A program made the translations under genes and the position numbers. From contig NC_065531.1 of the NCBI RefSeq assembly GCF_020184175.1, forward strand, positions 69,038,604-69,102,603: a stretch of 64,000 nucleotides of DNA, read 5' to 3'. Of this stretch, positions 25,693-38,321 are shown piece after piece. Under the pieces are notes generated by a model. The model was not told where the DNA came from. It searched no databases and saw only the letters and a program-made list of their open reading frames with translations. Origin of the DNA: Aphis gossypii (Eukaryota > Arthropoda > Insecta > Hemiptera > Aphididae). Each line of letters opens with the position of its first letter. Position 1 is the first letter of the stretch.

Positions 25693-27327
25693 TCAAAAGA
25701 AAGGCTCCAAAATTTCGTCTTCAGCTTCTAAATCTTGTGGAAAGTTTCCAAATTCAAGAATTTTGTACTGTTTTTTCTGCGACGCTGCAAAATGATACTT
25801 CATACATTATATTTTTAAGGTCAACATAAATTATGATAACTGTTTTGTTCAACAACAGTATTTATTATTCATGTATAAATACAATTATATTACGTAACAT
25901 ATAATGTTACTTTTTAATTTCTAAAATTAATATACTTGCTTAGAATGTTTTGGCTTTCTTTCACAAATCGAATCAACAAACCCAATGAATAGAATACAAA
26001 TGTTACGATGGTCATTGTAATTAAATACATGCAGAACGTATCAAATAATAAAAACAAAATATTTTTATCAAAAGGACAATGTTCAGTTCTACCGAATAAA
26101 TGCAAAATATTATTTAAAATAATGTTGTAGATATTGTAAATTTTAACTATTTTTACTGTAGAATTTTCCGTGGTCGAGACGAAACTGTAACAGTATTTCT
26201 TTGTGTCGTAGTGTTTTGAAGAAAACTATCATTTAGTTCCATACTTAATTGGGTAAAAACTGTGTCTGACAACCATTCTGCTAATTTTTCATGATTTATT
26301 TTTCTTAAACAATCAGCTATACTGAGAAAATTTTTTTCCTTTCCAGCACTGTTATTCCATGTCATTAATAACGATAAACAAGTTTCATCTAATGGCAAGT
26401 CTTGTTCTGCAAATAAATAAATATTAATAAATTATTGTTCTATATTGTATAGGTAGTTCACAAGGTAGGAGGCATCTACTGTATTTTTTTATTTTTATTA
26501 TAGTTATCTATACTTATTAAGTAGTAAGTACTAATTATAATACCAGAGTATATTATAATATATTGCATAAACTGTAGATTACTGTATATTTATATGCAGG
26601 CATAGGTTAGGTAAAATATTAGTATTTTTAAAATTCTAATATAAAGAGTCCTGAATTTAATTATAATGTATTATATTATTAGAACTGTGCGTTAATTTTT
26701 CCTTAAATTTTTGTATCAAAAACTGAATGATATTTTATTCTTAAAAAATATATAAAATACATTTAAAACAAATGTATCCACAATGTAAATAATATGTATA
26801 GAGATACTTATAATAGGTTGGTAACTAATAAGCTATAACTTTATAAGGCATAAAGTTACAACGATTACGTTATCCACTATAATCATCGTGATTACTGTGA
26901 TTTATTTACATTAGTATCTATGTTTATTCACTATATAATAATATATTTAACGTGTATCCATATTCAATGGATTAATAGAATATGCATAGAATTTTTTTCG
27001 ACTACAATGCTATTATTATTTATTAAACCTGTAAATATTCTTATAATAACTATACCTTCTTTATAATATATTGAATTATTTGTATTAGTATTCAAAAAAC
27101 TACAAAATTATACATGAGCGACGGTTTGAGGATTGATTACCAAGTTCTTTGACTGCCGTTAGTTCAAGGCCCTCGGCATACAAATAAGCAGTGAGTTTTA
27201 CGCATTCTTGCGGAGTCAAATGGTTTACTAAATACATAAACATGGACAGGTTGACGTCATGTGTGCAGACGATATTCGACACAAACTTGGTGATTACTAT
27301 TAAGGTAACAAATTTTAACTCGTACAT
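25693..27327 (-). CDS. Putative membrane protein with death-domain-like fold, four exons
   Basis: Proposed minus-strand exons: 27327-27141, 26406-26157, 26088-25965 and 25776-25693, giving 214 residues. Exons 1-3 join firmly in phase. The N terminus MYELKFVTLIVITKFVSNIV is hydrophobic and signal-peptide- or anchor-like. Residues about 24-115 look like a six-helix death-domain fold (LTPQECVKLTAYLY; CLSLLMTWNNSAGKE; IADCLRKINHEKLAEWL). A linker rich in Thr/Ser/Asn/Gln follows, then one transmembrane segment (about 155-185) and an acidic tail. The exon-3 donor is uncertain: I used GTGAAAG after 25965, which leads to the acidic tail EFGNFPQDLEAEDEILEPFF. A GTATAT donor after 25936 would change the last residues. 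I do not recognise a named orthologue. If the first segment is a cleaved signal peptide, the death-like fold would face outside, which is unusual. Confidence 0.6.
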
Positions 27328-27715
27328 GAGCGATTTTGTATTCAAAAAACTATTTGATCCGAAAAAAACTTAATCAACTGTAAATAGTTTACAATTATCG
27401 TATAAAATATAATGTATTTGGGAAATAGACACGTATAAATTATGATATTATAAGTTTGAGGACAACAATTTGAGATTGAATAGTATTAGTCAATAGTAAT
27501 AGTATTAGTCCATAGAAACGGTCGTATAATATATTTATACGAAACAGTGCAGTGTGTGTATTATACGGATACATATTATTTATGTAGAAACAATGGAAAC
27601 GCAGCTCGTTCTCATAAAACCGTTTAAAGTTTTAAATTACTAAACATATTATAAATAGGTATTGAAATACGCAGTAGCAATTTTAACAAAAATTACATGC
27701 AAGATTTATTTTAAC

Positions 27716-27740
27716 AAAGAAAGAAAGAAAGAAAGAAAAA
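27716..27740. repeat. (AAAG)n microsatellite
   Basis: About six uninterrupted AAAG units, directly visible. Confidence 0.9.
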
Positions 27741-27829
27741 GTCACAATCTAATAATGTATACCTAATATACAGACTACAGTCGAGTCAAACGACCCAATG
27801 GCATATAAAATAATACAGTATACAATATT

Positions 27830-27858
27830 TAATAATAATAATAATAATAATAATAATA
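27830..27858. repeat. (AAT)n microsatellite
   Basis: About nine to ten AAT units, directly visible. Similar (TTA)n tracts occur near 37989-38010, 45755-45778 and 7806-7826. Confidence 0.9.
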
Positions 27859-28042
27859 CAACAAATCAACAAAAATTATAATATACAGTCATCGTCTCTC
27901 GGAACTCGACGTCCAAGTGATGGACTAGCCCTATGGTTTGAAAGAAATGTCGTTTTCAATACGAGTCCGAGAGTTTCGAGTCGACTGCTGATTATGCGCG
28001 ACTCCGCCGCAGTCTTCTCGAACGTAGTCCGTCGCTATAGTT

Positions 28043-30611
28043 TCATTTCTTCTTGCCCGAGTAGTCGGTGCTCGGCACTCCCAGACTGGTCTCGGCCGTC
28101 AACGGCGGGTAACCCGCGCCGGAACCCAAACCGCTGTCCTGGTCGATCACCCCGTGATGCAGGTGATGGTGATGGGCGGCGTCGTCGTCGTGGTGATGGA
28201 CATCGGTGACGCCAACTTCCCGTTGCTCTTGTAGGAACGGATATTCGTCCTGGAGAGTCTGCTGCTGCTGTGCCGCCGCCGCTTCGTTCACTTCGTAGCT
28301 GCCGCCGGCCGTCCTGAGAGCAGCCAGTTGCTGGAGATAAGACACCGGCGCGTCTGCCGGATACGCCGAGCCCTGGTAAGCCGCGGTCGGCACCTGGTAC
28401 GAAGACGGTCCCTGGTACGCGGACTGTCCCGGGTAAGCCACCGCACCGCGATAGTGCGGAGCGTAAGCGTGCGAGTGATGCAGGTACGACGGAGCCGCAG
28501 GATACCTGACCAGCGGTACGCGGACCGGAAGTCTGGCGGCGTAGTGCACGGCGGTGGCGGCGGGCCTGGCCACCGGGACCACCGCGGCGGGCGTCGGCCG
28601 GTACACGGGCACCGGGTACGGTTTGTACACCGTCACCGGGTACGGTTGGGCCACGGGCACGGCGACGGGTTTGATGACGGCCACCGGGTACGGGCGGTTG
28701 ACGGGCACGGGGTACGGCCGGGGCACTTCGACGGGCACGGGTCGGACGACTGGCACCGGGACGGGGTGCGCGACCGGCACCGGCACCGGTTTGTGGACGA
28801 CCGTGGTGGCCGTGGGGTACGTGTGCACCACCGACTGGTAGACGACCGGCTGGTGTTTGAATCCGTGCACGGTGGTCTCGTGATGGTTGTAGTAGTGGCC
28901 GTGATAGTGTGCCGGCGCGTATCCGTGACCGTGGTAGTGCGTCGGGGACGCGTAACCGTAAGAGTGGTAGTGCGTGGACGCGGGTGCGTAGTGGCCGTGA
29001 TAGCCGGCCGGCGCGTAGTGAGCGTGGTAAGCCGGAGCGTACAGCCCGTGGTACTCGCCGTAGCTCCTCCTGTTGGTCTGCGGTGCTTTGTCGGTCGGAG
29101 CGCCGTCGTCCTCCGCTGCCGGTTCGCACCTCGTCGAACCGATAACGGTCAACGCGCACACCGCGAAACAGAACGCCTGAAAGGACGATATTGTAATTAT
29201 TCGTTTTTAACACGTCATGCAGCGTATCGACGATCCGCGCTGAATGCCCAATGACCGTGGACGATTTTTATCTGCGCCGCGGACGGCGAGAAATGTTTTT
29301 TAAATCGTTATTTTACGGCAAATTAATGGAGGATTTTATGTCCTTTTACTTTTATCGTCGGTTAAAATATCACATGTGTTTGAAAGGAGATTTTCAAAAT
29401 TTTTCTAATGTCACAACCTTCTAAAAATATTACTGTTGGTCGACAATGGCACTTGATGTTATAGATTGCATTTGAATTATAACCCGCATATTATATTCCA
29501 TTCGTAGGAATTTACTATTCGCACCTTCTTAGAAGTATCAAAAAATTTAAATAAACGTAACAAATTCAATTCAAACTTCTAACCGTATAAGTATTTTAAA
29601 AAATTAGATCAGGCAATGAGAAGTAAATTGAATTTATTGGAAATAACATAAAAATTATCAAACTGAACAAGATTCGATTAAGTGAAAATTATGGCATTGA
29701 AAAATTAACAAAAAATAAATAAATAAACTAACCCGGGTAATTCTAAAATCTAAATGAACTAGGATGCACTCATGCTAAGTAAAAATATAACCTTTATGCT
29801 TATGGCACAGCACACTAAGATGGTACCTTATACCGATTATATTCGAAACATTAGATAAGAAGTTTTTCGGGACATTTCGAGAAACTCGCCTTTGTAAGAC
29901 GAATTGAAATTAGTTAAATAAGTTAAACTTTAAAGTATATACTTATATATAAATGATATAAAGCCAATTATAAAAATTCCATAGGTATTCTGTATGTTAA
30001 AAAAATAAAAATATACTGCTTCAAAATGCTCGATATTATAAATAATAATAATAGTATAATTTTAATTAAAATTAGTGAAATATCAAGAAAAATATCTGGG
30101 TAAGAAAGTGGAAAAAAAAGTGTTAAGATTGAGTTGTAGAATGAACTCAAACTTGATCGATAAAATGCAAGCACCTCACGTAAATAGGGAAATACCTATC
30201 GTATAAAAATTGTAAAATATTATATTAAAGATATTATAAATATCATAAATAGTGTGGAATTAAAGAAATTACAAATAATAATTTAAAACGACATATTGTG
30301 ATGTGATTAATATAATGTATTTCTTAATTTATTAAATCATGTTTTATATCAATGAAATGTGTACGAAAATATGGTTCGATTCAACAAACATTTTTGAGAG
30401 TGACATTTTTTAAATTATATGAATCGCTTTTTCATAAAAGCAATACCCAAGTCCTTTGTTCATATAATAAGTATAATATTGCGTTACGTTGAAAATGCGA
30501 TGCCGTGAAGCACTTGGATGTATTAACATCGAAAAAAAGCTGTGTATCTATACACATAAATAAATATAGCCATATAGGTATTATTATGATACTTACTGAA
30601 AATGACTTCAT
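28043..30611 (-). CDS. PYPV/histidine-rich secreted cuticle-type protein (CPLCP-like)
   Basis: Two exons: 30611-30597 (MKSFS) and 29176-28043, totalling 382 residues. The junction rebuilds a classic signal peptide, MKSFSAFCFAVCALTVIG, cleaved near residue 21. About residues 44-102 hold repeats of the GYHGHYAPA/THYHGHGYAP kind. About residues 133-200 hold tandem PVPV/RPYPV/KPYPV units, then Ala/Tyr/Gln-rich sequence, a His-rich patch (HHHDDDAAHHHH) and a short basic end. High density of PV and PY pairs is the mark of insect low-complexity proline-rich cuticular proteins (CPLCP). The exon is strongly GC-rich against an AT-rich surround, with long open frames on the opposite strand as a side effect of its codon bias. 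A tiny first exon that stops inside the signal peptide is common in cuticle genes. A sister gene lies on the plus strand. Confidence 0.85.
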
Positions 30612-30694
30612 GGCTTTGTCTTGTTTGATTTTTCTTGATGCACTAGCTTGAAGACGGACGAATAGAATGAATGACAGGACATCCGTAGTTACAG

Positions 30695-30701
30695 TTTTAT
30701 A
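30695..30701 (-). promoter_or_regulatory. TATA box candidate for the minus-strand PYPV gene
   Basis: TATAAAA on the minus strand lies about 85 nt upstream of the ATG at 30611, giving a predicted start of transcription near 30670 and a leader of about 60 nt. Cuticle genes commonly have TATA promoters. Placement only; not verified. Confidence 0.5.
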
Positions 30702-33700
30702 CGTTCAGGTGTAGTCCAATCGATTGGCTTTCACTGGTTAGATTTTTGGACTGGAAAGTTCGGTGAGTTCGGGTACGGGTCGTGAATAGGAAATGAAGTT
30801 CTTTGCAGGAAGAAGAACGAAACGTATCGGAACAGAAATGTGTGTTATTGTTATGTCACGAGGACGCGCCGCCATACGAATCGACAATATCGCAGTAAGA
30901 ATCGGATATAAGATATTGTTATGACAATAATCTAATAATAATAAATAATGCATTGTAAGTGCCAAAATATGTGTTAACTTTACGACTGTCGTATTTTATA
31001 GATAATTCATGTATAACCCGATCGCATTGCGTGAAAGTGAAAACGATACACTCCATAATATGTGCATATGCTTAATGCTTTTACTATTGTTTTCGTAATA
31101 TTTGTATATCACTTTTAATGTACTTGTATAATATATATACATTATACATATATATAATGTATGACCACTAATCAAGGAAGTATTAATTAATATAAGGGAA
31201 CTGAAAAATGTCCCTGCAGTGTTAGTTTTTGAACTTTAAAGACGTATCGACAAGCAAAATTGTTTTGTCATTTTTTAATTTTTAAACTATTACTTCTAAT
31301 TTGATAAAATATGTTTTTAAGAAGAGAACACATTAATTACCAGTTGGTACCTATAGTTTATGGCGTTTATGCTAGCATAAAAAATGGAAAAATAGCCATT
31401 ATATAATTTCAATTTTGAATAGATTAAACTTTTTACAACTCTTCAATTTTATTAATAAACAAAATCGTCAAGCTATACTTTATTATTAGTTATGCCGGTT
31501 AGGTTATTGCCGGTGTCGCAGATTTCTAATACCCTCAAATACTTTTACTCCCGGGGGTAAAATTATCCTAGAATAACTTTACCGGGAGTAAAATTAACCT
31601 AGTATATTTTACCCCCGGTAAATATATCCTTGGTATTTTTTACCCCCGGTAAAAATTTACCAGGTTATTTTTACCGGGGGTGGGTAAAAATATCCGGGGG
31701 TAAAATTCGCCTGTTACACCGGCCGTGATATCTATTTGAATTAAAGCTTAGAGAAAAGTTTTGTTTATTAAAGATATTCTAAATGTATACTTTTATTAAT
31801 TGGCTACTCATAATAATATATAGCTCATTTATGTAAATATTTTAAATATAACTATCTATATTAATATTTATATTACCTATCTAAATTATACTAGTAAATA
31901 TTATCTAGGCTGATGTGACATTTGGGTAGGTATATAAATATATAATAGGTAAATTAAATCTACGAAACTCTGTTTATTAATAATTTATAATTTTCTAATA
32001 AAACATAATAATTATACATAATTATTATAAGTTTCATAGTCATAATACACATTAAACTTATTTACTATTATTGTTTCTATTAGTGTACATGAAAATTGAT
32101 GTAAAAAAATGTATTAATCAAATAGGCCAATTTTTTTGTTGATATAATATAGGTACCATTTAATTATTATTATTGTTTGTGTAAATAATTTTAATTAACA
32201 ATATAAAAGAAAGGTTATCAAGATGTTATAATACGTTTTACACGTTACAGATCTATATCATCTTCATTATACAAAGTTATATTCGTGTGAATGTAATTGT
32301 TAATTATATTGAATAATATTATCATATTGTGCAGTTTTATTAATACATAAATAATATAATATACATTATTTAAAAACTAAATGCATGTTTGAAATCATAT
32401 TTTAATTTGAGTCACGAATTTATGGGTTGTTATATTTAAATGCAAATCACAATTCGTAAGTCCTCAGAAATGACCAGTTATTGAGCTATCTCTGGGCAGA
32501 TTGGTATCGATAGCGACCAAATAATGGGCATAATATAATAATAGGTATGTTATAAACATTAATTATTGTGTAATAGGCAAAAATGAATTCCGAATCAAAA
32601 CATTATATTATATTTGAACAGTTTTCCGAATAAAATTACTTTTTACCTTTAAGTTATAGGTAGATATCTATTAACCCGCCTAAATATTACATCGTATTAT
32701 AATCATATTATACTAATTACGAATACTTTGATACGTATAATAATCAGTATTATAATGTATCATTTCAAAATAATGGTTATACATAATATTATAATTTCTC
32801 ACTTGTTAGTTGTTATCTAACTATTGAGTGTAAGCTGTTAATAATAATATAGGTATTGTTTATATATTTCATACACGTTCGATTTAGAAAAGTGACAGTA
32901 TTTCGGCTATAATAAAACACCATTTTGAAATTTTGAATCATTATTGTTATTACCTTCTCTACATTTTTCTAAATACTTTACAAATGTATAATGACTATAA
33001 CGATAAAAAAAAAAAATGATAATCTACGACTCACGAATCCAATTATACGCGAGTATATTTTTAAAATACAAAATGATATGTTTATTATGAAATCGTTTAA
33101 TATAGGCTGCGGCCGAATAGAAATATTCTAGTTATTGGAGGACATGGGAAAATATTATATAATGTATATCAATCGAACGTCCGGCCCTGCTCCATTTTTC
33201 GATGCGTTTGAGTGTCTTCGTTATTATAATTATTTTTCATTATTATTATTATCATTTATTATTGCGCTTTTTTTGCATGTTTATTTTTTAAATACCTGTG
33301 TACAGCCGCGTAGATAGATGCAAGGACGTCGATTATTCACATACGCACAATACATAATATTATATTGTTATCGTATAATAAGTACGCGCATACATACAAC
33401 CACAGAGGTACTAAATCCGAAATCATATCGCTATAGGGAGTCACGTTTTTAATCCGTTTGTTAATTTTTTTTTTCAAATTTTGAATTACAAATAATTTTT
33501 TAATCATATTATACGTATATTGCAACCGATAATATGGCGTACAGGAACACTAATAATGATAATAATAATAACAACGACTTAGTGCAACGGTCGAGCCGTT
33601 AGTATTGTGACAATCTTCGTCGGCTGGGCCGTGACCGACTATTAAGTTATAAAAGCTAGATCATAGGGAACCATTAGCATTAACTACTGTACACCTATTA

Positions 33701-36700
33701 TCACGGACAGCTGCAGAAGAGAAGAGTGCGAAACGTGTATATGTGATTGAATTGCGTAACGATTTCATCGCCCTTGTGCAGTTTTGAAATAGTTTGCAAG
33801 TAAATACATCAGATCTACTTCTAGATACCAAACCATCTGAATATTTAACACGATATATAGTACAAGTGATACTTGATGATTCACTAAGCAGATGCTATTT
33901 ATAAGTATAACAATTATTTTTAACCATTTATTTCAATTCTGATGTTTTTTTTAATATTTTATGTCTCCATACTTAAAAATCATATTTTTAAATAATTATT
34001 ATGCTATTGGAGGAGAGTTCTGTGATGGAGATAGAAACTTATTTATTTTAGAAGGAAATCACCTTTATAATTAAAAAGTTTATGTTTAAAATATCGATGT
34101 ATCTATATCCACACACAGACGAGAAGTATCTGAATTTTCCAGCATTTATTACTAAGGTTGATAGGCCACAATTATACGTTTAGAATATAGACGAGGTTAC
34201 TACTAAATAGGGACTATGATGATTTGAAAATTTAAGTATACTTATTGCTAGAAAACTTGAAAAATCTTAATTTGAAAAAATGAAAATTTTACGTATAGGT
34301 AGTTAGAGAATCAAAGGAAGGTGAAAATTAAACATTGCTTAATGGTTCTTATTCAATACAATGAATTAATTCTTAAGAAAATTCAATAGTATTACTTAAA
34401 AAAAGAAAAAAAAAGAATATCTGAGATGACGAATGGAAATATTTAACTATACCTATTGATATAATGATTAAGAAAAGGATTTATATGTTGTAAAAAACTA
34501 CGAAATATGCTAATATACTTTGAAATTTTTAAAATATACTCTAAAAGTATCGTGTTAAACATTTTTTAGAACAATTTATTAAATATACATTTATAAAAAA
34601 AAAAAAAAAATTAACACCTCAGACATATAACATTAGACCTCGACATTCGATGGACAAAAAATATTAAATTAAATTAAATATTTTCGGTTACATAATCGAA
34701 TAGTAAAATTATATAGGTATGTATAATGTATAAATTGACGTATTACGAAATTTTACAAAATGTGAACTTATTAATAATATTATGATCTAAATAATTTTCA
34801 GGATATACAATATTCGATTATCTTCAACATCTTAAAAATATATAAAATAAATAAAATTAAAATAGTATATTTTTAATTTCCAATAATTGAAACGGTTTTT
34901 TATTTCACTTAGCAATATTTTGAATTTACCAAAAAAAAGCAGTATGCTACAACATCTTTCCTAATTATAATTTATAATAAATCGGTCAGGTGCAATGTAA
35001 TGCAAGTTCATTGTCGGCAGAGTATACATTGATTATACTAGTGCATGTGTAACGACAATATTATATTATAATATTAGAATACAATATGTAACTCTGTTAG
35101 TGCATAGCTATTAGCTACTGTATAAATTTATGATGGAGAGGCGTGTAGTGCGTGAGATATACGGAAAAAACCAAACCTATTATCTATTATTCATTCAAAC
35201 GACGTACTTATGTTATTATTTATTAATTTAGGAACGTCGAAAATATATTTACCTGAAGATTTTAGAAAATAGTAATAGGTATTTAAAAAACAGTATAAAT
35301 GTGTTGGCAGTGGTCACAAACCTCCGATTTATGCTGTATATAGTGTAAGTATAGAATATAATATATTCTATAATATTTATACATTATATAAATACTATAT
35401 TACCTACTTATTAAGAATACTTATACATTGTTTCATATACCTATGTATGTATATATAAATAAATCACAACTGCTTATAATTAAAATATCAGCTTTTGGAA
35501 CATGTAATTAGTAAATAGTAATTACATTAAACCTACCTTTTTTTTTTTGACATTTAGTTACAATAAATACTTGTTTTATACAATAATAATAATTTAATGA
35601 AATAAAAAACATTTAAGTATATGTTAATAAGTATTTACGTGTATATTATAAGAAATACTATGTATAATTATATATAAAAAAAAAAAAAATGGACCGATAG
35701 ATAATGAGACGAATGACCATACTTATTTTAATGATTGGACAATTTAATATATATTATATCATATCATATCATCTATGTATTATATTGGAACATATAACTG
35801 ACACTGAGTGTCTAATATTTCAAGTTATTTTTAAAAATAATATACCTTACGATGCAAACATTTTGTAATCATTTTAATTTTGTTTCGTCCCAGTTACACG
35901 TGTACAAAACTAAATATGTAACAGTACAAATAAATATTCAAATTAGCGATTTATCAAACGATGGATAAATTTATTCTCAATATATTTTCATACACAGATG
36001 AATAAAAACAAATTAAACTATTAAACTAAAACGATTAAGTGAGTAACCGCTGTACTGTACAGTAAATGTCGAATGTATACTATTATTGTGTACTAACTAC
36101 TAATAATGTATATTATTGAGAAGGTCGCCGAAATGGACATGTTGACTATATTTAAAATCAGGGATAAATAGCTACCTTCAAAAAATGATTCTGAGAGTAG
36201 ATGGTTTGTTAACCTATATAACTACAAAATATATTTTATTGGGATCCTAGCCCTTTCATAAATAAGTATACATTTATTTTACAATTAGTAAAATAGGGTA
36301 TGTTGAATACATTTTTGTCAAAAAATGTTTTATTTATTATATTATTAATTACTATCGGACTCTGTCTTCTGTTCGCTTTGTTAAATCTTCTCCGAAGGGT
36401 CAATATCATTCATCATGGCCCACATCAAGATCCTTGAAGGCTAAACTAATTGACAAGGATTACCGCACATTGTATCTTGAAGTTTAGTGTCAGCACTCAG
36501 TAATTGAAAATATTTAAAAATATGATATGTGAAATATAAAATATACAAACATTTTTATATTTGTAGAGCAACTTTAATATTATAATTTAGATGAGCAGTG
36601 TGAATAGGTTTGTTGTAAAAATAGGTAATAACTTAAACTTAGTCCAAAAATGTTTAAAATGCCATTTTATTTGGTAAGACATAGTAATAAAAATAGAAAA

Positions 36701-38203
36701 GTTTCAAGTCCCTACAAATAATATTTTTGAATTCTACTATGAAATAACTACAATTTTAATTTTATTTAAATATTCTATTTTTTTAAATGTTAGTTTTATA
36801 ATATTCGTATAAAAATCTCGACATTTATAGAAAAAAAATTACTATTAATAGGTTAAAATATTTAAAAATTTAAACAGCTTCTAGATAGGTAACGCTAATA
36901 TAAAATTTGATGAAAATTTCAAGTATTAACAGCTATTGGCTTTTAATTATAATAGAATAACAAAATCGAATTTATTGATAACTGATTTTGTCTGAAAATT
37001 CACATTTTTGTAACTTTTTTTGTTTTTCCCAATAATCATGAAAAGTATTGTAAATTGTTTACTTTTGATTTCCCTAAAGGCCTAAAGTGTGAACTAAATC
37101 CATTTTTTTACCAAAATTATATTGAAGATGAAGATTTTTACTTCATTTTAAATGTTTATTGATCTAAAAGTTGACGATGGATATAGAAGAAACATTGACA
37201 ACATTGCAGGTTAGAGCTATTTTACCATTTTATACAAATTTACCATAATTTATTTTTATAGGACTTTTCCATTTGTATACCTACTTATTAGTTTCTATAA
37301 CGATCGATCCATCAATACTTTACTATAACTTTGTAAATGTTCAAATAATCATATCGAAACTGTAAGTAATATGTAATTTTGTTTACAATCTTTTAAGTTT
37401 GTTCTATTATTTCTATTTTTCATTAATTTATAAAACTTATCATCATTCATCATCATTATCAACTACACTATATACTAATATGTATTAATAAGGTTTATTT
37501 ATGTAGTGGTATAATGACCAATTGATCAATTACATGTTAGTACACTGTTACTACATTTAAAAGTAATACATCTTATTATGTACCTATGTAACTATATATT
37601 ACATAATATACATAATATTTGCCCAAAAATAGCAACAAAAATCACATCAAAATAATAATAATTATGATACTATGGTAAATATCACATATTAAGTAATATT
37701 ATATTAAAAACAGCGTACAAATTAACCATTTGTAAGTTAATCGTACCGTATATATTATGTTATACGAATTACGAAAAAATATGTATATTATACACATACG
37801 GGTTGTATAACAATAACAAAGACTACCACTTAAATTCCGAGCAATTTTGTCACAATTTTATACACTTTTATGGTGACCTTTTTTCATTAATTAATATATT
37901 TCATCCTGGCGTTCGATATAAAACCGTTAAATGCAGGACATTGCACGCTAAGACAAAATATGTATGACCATAAAATTATGTTTTTTTTTATTATTATTAT
38001 TATTATTATTGTACACGGGAACAGAAATGGAATACGTAAAATCTTAAATATATATTTTACAAATGAACCCATAGGTGGGAAATTATATCGTTAACGCATT
38101 ACAGGTGCAGTATATCGTGTATTATATGTGTATCGTTTCTGTATTTCTGCCAAGGCGCGATCGTTGTTTCGCACGTGGTGGGGTCGTGGCTTCAGTTTTC
38201 GCG
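30702..38203. other. Intergenic region between the two PYPV-repeat genes
   Basis: 7.5 kb of AT-rich DNA. Open frames here are short and compositionally biased. A TTATAAAAG word at about 33645-33653, followed by a less AT-rich stretch to 33800 with a donor-like GCAAGTAAAT, could be the promoter and non-coding first exon of an unseen transcript. A self-complementary repeat cluster lies at 31509-31723. Other stretches (36350-36510, 37080-37210) look like decayed interspersed repeats. Confidence 0.4.
31509..31723. repeat. TTTTACCCCCGGTAAAA inverted/direct repeat cluster
   Basis: About 215 bp bounded by GCCGGTGT (31509-31516) and its complement ACACCGGC (31716-31723). Inside are at least six copies, in both orientations, of a nearly palindromic unit around TTTACCCCCGGTAAA: near 31543, 31578, 31608, 31638, 31670 and 31693. 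Units are spaced about 20-35 bp apart. It resembles a small foldback/MITE element that could form multi-stem secondary structure; no reading frame. Confidence 0.75.
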
Positions 38204-38210
38204 TATAAAT
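38204..38210 (+). promoter_or_regulatory. TATA box of the plus-strand PYPV gene
   Basis: GCGTATAAATA lies about 118 nt before the ATG at 38322, in a locally GC-richer promoter patch (38140-38330). Transcription would begin near 38235. Good placement for a TATA-driven cuticle gene. Confidence 0.6.
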
Positions 38211-38321
38211 AAACTTCTTTAGCCGTCCGTCGGTTATACGCTGTTTACGCCAAAGGGTTGTACACGTGTGTATTGTTTGTTTTTAAATCTCTGCAGTGTT
38301 TCTGTTCTAATTCCAAACGAG

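Larger units (their letters stand above)
27328..28042. other. Intergenic region with simple repeats and the 3' UTR of the PYPV gene
   Basis: Contains an (AAAG)n tract at about 27716-27740 and an (AAT)n tract at about 27830-27858. The less AT-rich stretch 27890-28042 is probably the 3' untranslated region of the minus-strand PYPV-repeat gene. Confidence 0.5.

Noticed and set aside
28035..29254. Long open frames overlapping the minus-strand PYPV exon in other frames and on the other strand
   Set aside because: They are shadows created by the GC-rich third positions of the true exon. Only the frame joined to MKSFS gives a signal peptide and ordered repeats.
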